Shown one piece after another: positions 11,987-15,214 of a stretch of 15,214 bases of DNA. Within the stretch, counting starts at the first letter, position 1; every line of letters begins with the position of its first letter. Under the pieces are notes generated by a model. That model ran no database searches, had not been told where the DNA came from, and was given only the letters and a program-made list of their open reading frames with translations. The DNA lies in assembly GCA_016866895.1 (NCBI GenBank), contig VGKX01000010.1, forward strand, positions 1-15,214. Reading direction: 5' to 3'. Both the position numbers and the translations under genes were made by a program. The DNA is from Candidatus Parvarchaeota archaeon. Its GTDB lineage: Archaea; Micrarchaeota; Micrarchaeia; Anstonellales; VGKX01.

Positions 11987-13492
11987 ATGAACCGCAGCCA
12001 ACATTTTTTCTTCAGGCACACGCACCGTTTTTTCGCGATTTTTTTTCTTCTGTTAACCATTTTTTTTACTGGCCTTCTTCTTGCAGGCCCAAACGATGGG
12101 ACGTGCGGCCCGGCAAGCCAGCAGGTGGCCTGTTCGGGCCCATCACCATGCGCTTCAGGCTGCACAGTGAACTTTGTCGGATGCGCTTACAATTACGGGG
12201 TTTGCAGCCCAGCTTGCAATTTTCGGACAAGTGCCGCCTCATGTGCAAACACCAATCTTGGCGGCTGCAGCTGCGTAACGCAGGCAACGTGCTCTGGCAC
12301 GACATATTGCTCTGCGCTTACAAGCCAGGCATCCTGCACTTCATCTGGGTGCACATGGACGCTAGACGGCGGGCCGAACCCATCGCATATTCCTTCTGCC
12401 CCTACCCTTTCAATCTCATATGACTCGCCTGTTGTAGCTGTGACTGCAAGCTCGTATGTCGAATCAGGAAACACCATCTATTTTTGGTACAAGTGGTACA
12501 AAAACGGAACCTACCTGTTTGATACCGGCAATGACAACATCAACGCCCCTTATCCTATCCCCCAGTCTTCAAGCTCCATCAACTGCCAAGATGTCGGCGT
12601 TGCATGCCAGGCTGGCGATGTCGTCACCGTTGAGGTCCTTGCATGGACAAAATACGAGGATACCGGCGGCAACGAGCTCAACTCTGTTGTTGGCGATGAC
12701 GGTGACTCTGACAAGATAAAAAAGGAAAAAAAGAAGAAGGATGATGGCAAAGACCAGTCACAAAAGGGTGGCGAGGCAGTCAGCACGCCACAAGATAAAA
12801 CAAACAGCCCGGCAGACCAGAAATCACAGAACAAAAACGAGAAAACAACAAAAACAATTGGCATCAGTAAAATCAATAATGCATTGTTTGCAAAAAGCGG
12901 CCGGCAAGGTTTCTACGAAGTTCCGCAGCCCTGGGTTATTGCAAGCAGGGCAATTCCATCCCAATCAAAGGCCTTTTTTGAGGTTTTAAGGGTTGAATAT
13001 TCCCCTCCTGCCAGCATAGAAATCACAATAGGGGAGGTAGTGCAGTCAAACAATCCACCCTCGATAATATCCGTCTCACTATCGCCGGATATAGTATACA
13101 AGCAGACAAGAATAACCGGCACGGTCACAGCATCAGACCCGGATTTGCACAATGTGCGGCTTGAAGAAGAGTGGAAGGACGCAAACGGAGTCGTCATAGC
13201 CGCAGGCTCATCTTCTCCGCTGCCCTCTTCTCCAAATCCTGCTTCTTTCTCAATACAATTTGAATGCAACAACTATGCCGGCTGTGCCGTTGATTCGGAC
13301 ATTACTTACAACGTGCGCGTCAGGGACGACCCGGGCGACGCCTCTGCGCTGGTGACAAGAACAATTCACATCAATCCGAATCCTGCAAGCCTTCCAGATT
13401 CCCCGCTTTCATTGCTTCTGCCAGTAGTCTCAGTAATTGTAGTCAGCGCCTATGGCATCACCTACATGCTTGCCAGGGCGTTTGACCTCTAA
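11987..13492 (+). CDS. Secreted Cys-rich, Ig-like surface protein with C-terminal anchor
   Basis: No named family. The 501-residue product has a basic N-terminus and a signal peptide (hydrophobic about 15-33, ending GLLLAGP), a Cys-rich part (about 40-126; around 16 Cys, ending CSALTSQASCTSSGCTW, like a PSI/plexin-type disulfide knot), a beta-rich domain with aromatic strands (IYFWYKWYKNGTYLF), a Lys/Asp/Gln-rich flexible linker (about 243-288), an Ig-like domain (about 345-455; PPSIISVSLSPD, TVTASDPDLHNVRLEEEWKDANG) and a C-terminal membrane helix (about 472-493) with a short basic tail. It should sit on the outer face of the membrane. The next gene starts 42 nt later on the same strand. Confidence 0.78.
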   Translation: MNRSQHFFFRHTHRFFAIFFLLLTIFFTGLLLAGPNDGTCGPASQQVACSGPSPCASGCTVNFVGCAYNYGVCSPACNFRTSAASCANTNLGGCSCVTQATCSGTTYCSALTSQASCTSSGCTWTLDGGPNPSHIPSAPTLSISYDSPVVAVTASSYVESGNTIYFWYKWYKNGTYLFDTGNDNINAPYPIPQSSSSINCQDVGVACQAGDVVTVEVLAWTKYEDTGGNELNSVVGDDGDSDKIKKEKKKKDDGKDQSQKGGEAVSTPQDKTNSPADQKSQNKNEKTTKTIGISKINNALFAKSGRQGFYEVPQPWVIASRAIPSQSKAFFEVLRVEYSPPASIEITIGEVVQSNNPPSIISVSLSPDIVYKQTRITGTVTASDPDLHNVRLEEEWKDANGVVIAAGSSSPLPSSPNPASFSIQFECNNYAGCAVDSDITYNVRVRDDPGDASALVTRTIHINPNPASLPDSPLSLLLPVVSVIVVSAYGITYMLARAFDL

Positions 13493-13534
13493 AAAATCTG
13501 CGTTCATACAATCAACACAACAAGGTCTTGTCAG

Positions 13535-14560
13535 ATGGGCATGCTTGAAAACTGGGTGAAGCTTGAGCTTCAGGAGCTAGTGTCAACCTTTGTCCTGCTT
13601 GTAATCATAGGCGGGGCCTTTGTGGTGTCAAATCCTGTTGCCACGGCACTTACCGGAAGCCCGGATATCCAGTCTGCTGCAACCCTTTACTTGAACAGAA
13701 GCATCTCGGACATGTCAAGCTATGCACTTGCCCTGACGCACGCAAATTTCCTGATAAGCAGGGCATCAGGGTTTTCCTACAGCGCAAGCTTTGGAGGCTT
13801 TTTCATAGTTCCATTCTGGTCAGGTGCGCCAAGGGCAGGCCTCAGCCCGCTCAACATTGCAATCTCAAATGCGATTGATTCGCTTTCAAACGCAATCCTT
13901 GTCCAGGTTGCGCAAAAAACATTCCTTGTCTTTTTCATCCAGACTGTCCCGACAATGATTTTCCCGCTTGGCATTATTTTAAGGCTGATTCCGCCTACAA
14001 GGCGCACAGGCTCAACCATAATTGCAATCAGCATAGGCATGTTCATGATTTACCCATTTGCACTCACCATGTCAGGTGAAATTTACAAAATCATGGCATC
14101 TGGCTTGAAGCAGCCGGGAAGCTACGTAAATCCCTTTGGCATTGAAGACATAGGCAGGGTCTGGGGCACGCAGCTTCTTTGCTCCGAATCCATCCAACTC
14201 TACACAATTCTTGGCGAGGAGGGCTGGATACTCATACTTTGCGCCTGGATGCTCTCAAACCCATTCACTGCTCCCGCATATCCGGTCTGCAGGACGATCG
14301 TCACAATCATCTACCAGCTTAGCATCCCGGTATTCCAAATTGCATTCACTCCCTGGCTTGTAAGCTATGTCAAGGAGCTTGATGTAGGGAAGACCTACGA
14401 CTCACTTTACAATATTGCCCTTCCTGGAGTTGTTGAGCGCATTGTCCTTTCCCTTGTGCTGACCCTTTTCACGGCAATAATAACAATTTCGCTTACCAGA
14501 AGCGTTGCAGTCGCACTTGGCGGCGAGTCCCAGTTCTACGGGCTTTCAAAAATAATATGA
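13535..14560 (+). CDS. Polytopic membrane protein, possibly VirB6/CedA-like channel subunit
   Basis: 341 residues with about seven hydrophobic helices: near the N-terminus (LVSTFVLLVIIGGAFVV), then an external stretch rich in Ser and Ala, then FLVFFIQTVPTMIFPLGIILRLIPPTRRTGSTIIAISIGMFMIYPFALTM, a long loop with single cysteines, and two C-terminal helix pairs. The segment with a helix, a basic PPTRR turn and a Gly-rich helix resembles VirB6/TrbL and archaeal CedA proteins, which form the inner-membrane channel of type IV-like DNA transfer machines. This resemblance is by eye and weak. The AAGGT at 13522-13526 is a possible ribosome site. Flanking genes encode secreted proteins, consistent with a surface apparatus. 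Confidence 0.68.
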   Translation: MGMLENWVKLELQELVSTFVLLVIIGGAFVVSNPVATALTGSPDIQSAATLYLNRSISDMSSYALALTHANFLISRASGFSYSASFGGFFIVPFWSGAPRAGLSPLNIAISNAIDSLSNAILVQVAQKTFLVFFIQTVPTMIFPLGIILRLIPPTRRTGSTIIAISIGMFMIYPFALTMSGEIYKIMASGLKQPGSYVNPFGIEDIGRVWGTQLLCSESIQLYTILGEEGWILILCAWMLSNPFTAPAYPVCRTIVTIIYQLSIPVFQIAFTPWLVSYVKELDVGKTYDSLYNIALPGVVERIVLSLVLTLFTAIITISLTRSVAVALGGESQFYGLSKII

Positions 14561-14589
14561 TTCAAATATCCAATTCAAGGCACACCACC

Positions 14590-15214
14590 ATGAAAAATTC
14601 AATAACAAAACCAATGCAGTCCGGTTCTGCCACAAAGCCAATGCAGCACAAGCCTGCCACAAAGCCAACGCAGCACAAGCCTGCCACAAAGCCAATGCAG
14701 CACAAGCCTGCCACAAAGCCAATGCAGCACAAGCCTGCCACAAAACCAGTGCAGCACAAGCCTGTTACAGTTGTTTTACGGGCAGACTCAAAGGCAAATA
14801 ATGCAGCGAGTCCAAGACTAAATCAAGTGACAAGCTCAACTGCCTTAGCCGCAATTTTGGCAGTTCTTCTTCTAACACTGCCTTCTGCCTTGCACGCAGA
14901 CAGCCAAAGCGCTTTTGTGGGTGTCGGGACAACCATCATACATGACGGGCAGTTTAGCTGGAATTTACCAAACTACATTGACTCTATTGATAATATTTAC
15001 GCAAAGTCGTATGCGCGTGCCAATGCAGGCCAACATTCCTATTTTCTTATCGGCAGAGGCTTTAAGCCGCCTTACAGCACCATGCCCTTGGACATTCCCC
15101 ACGGCGCCCGCATTGATGGCTTTGAAGTCACAATTTACCGGTCTTCAACAGCAGTAAATTCAATCAAGGACTACTCCTTGCAAATCACTTCAAATACGCA
15201 GGACCTGTCCCAAT
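14590..15214 (+). CDS. Secreted beta-rich protein with N-terminal KPMQHKPAT repeats, cut by right edge
   Basis: From ATG 14590 the frame is open to the edge (208 residues seen). Residues 7-60 are six 9-residue repeats of the KPMQHKPAT type. A short linker leads to a hydrophobic helix (about 84-100, ALAAILAVLLLTLPSALHA) with a probable signal-peptidase site after A103. The mature part has a beta-sandwich look (YAKSYARANAGQHSYFLIGRGF, IPHGARIDGFEVTIYRSS, IKDYSLQIT), like a domain seen in many secreted bacterial and phage-tail proteins. A basic tail of about 80 residues ahead of a signal peptide is odd. GTG 14827 would give a conventional signal peptide but one with no basic residues. It starts 29 nt after the membrane-protein stop. 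Confidence 0.78.
   Translation, partial: MKNSITKPMQSGSATKPMQHKPATKPTQHKPATKPMQHKPATKPMQHKPATKPVQHKPVTVVLRADSKANNAASPRLNQVTSSTALAAILAVLLLTLPSALHADSQSAFVGVGTTIIHDGQFSWNLPNYIDSIDNIYAKSYARANAGQHSYFLIGRGFKPPYSTMPLDIPHGARIDGFEVTIYRSSTAVNSIKDYSLQITSNTQDLSQ
14608..14769 (+). repeat. Six tandem 27-bp repeats coding KPMQHKPAT
   Basis: Six exact-length units (162 bp) read AAGCCAATGCAG followed by CACAAGCCTGCCACA. Units 2, 4 and 5 are identical, unit 3 has one change, and units 1 and 6 are diverged. The period is nine codons, so copy-number change would keep the frame. Confidence 0.95.

Noticed and set aside
14546..14759. Minus-strand frames with WQACAALAL-type repeats
   Set aside because: Antisense of the 27-bp coding repeats; the plus frame continues into a signal peptide and a plausible secreted domain.

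Overview
This window is archaeal. Independent markers agree: TATA-binding protein, ribosomal protein L21e, the RNA polymerase stalk subunit Rpo4, a DUF655 protein, a type II methionine aminopeptidase, a PyrB/PyrI aspartate transcarbamoylase pair, two tRNA genes whose introns sit at the canonical 37/38 site in bulge-helix-bulge folds, and TATA boxes about 25-30 nt ahead of several starts. Tight spacing, several truncated or extended core proteins and the secreted-protein style fit a small-genome (DPANN-like, perhaps Diapherotrites or Micrarchaeota) archaeon. That placement is an inference, not something the sequence proves.

Layout. 1-2186 (minus strand): the start of an unidentified gene running off the left edge, a MarC-family membrane protein, then pyrI and pyrB in one operon (pyrB first). 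Thymidylate kinase (tmk) is divergent from pyrB, so two steps of pyrimidine metabolism share a 208-bp control region. 2992-3213 is an intron-containing tRNA-Glu(UUC). Its last 14 nt are repeated four more times downstream in a 300-bp array of 71- and 73-bp hairpin cassettes (AABB order), the most unusual structure in the window. It is followed by a 116-bp two-hairpin element that resembles an IS200/IS605 right end or omegaRNA scaffold. A second, diverged copy lies at 11768-11865, with no transposase or TnpB near either.

3721-7149: a polytopic membrane protein, possibly GT-C-like (minus), then a leaderless HAD hydrolase and methionine aminopeptidase operon (plus). 7318-7449: tRNA-Arg(UCG) with a 57-nt intron, apparently feeding directly into a membrane-protein gene 31 nt downstream. 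8375-11706 is an information-processing block: rsmA/ksgA, tbp (convergent with rsmA), rpl21e, rpo4 and DUF655. It resembles the common archaeal L21e-Rpo4-DUF655-RsmA neighbourhood with tbp placed inside it and the order changed.

11987-15214 (plus) is a cell-surface cluster: a Cys-rich, Ig-like, C-terminally anchored secreted protein, a polytopic membrane protein with a loose resemblance to VirB6/TrbL/CedA-type channel subunits, and a secreted beta-rich protein preceded by six 9-residue KPMQHKPAT-like repeats and cut by the right edge. The three read as one operon and could be parts of an undescribed surface or transport apparatus. The function is inferred from topology only.
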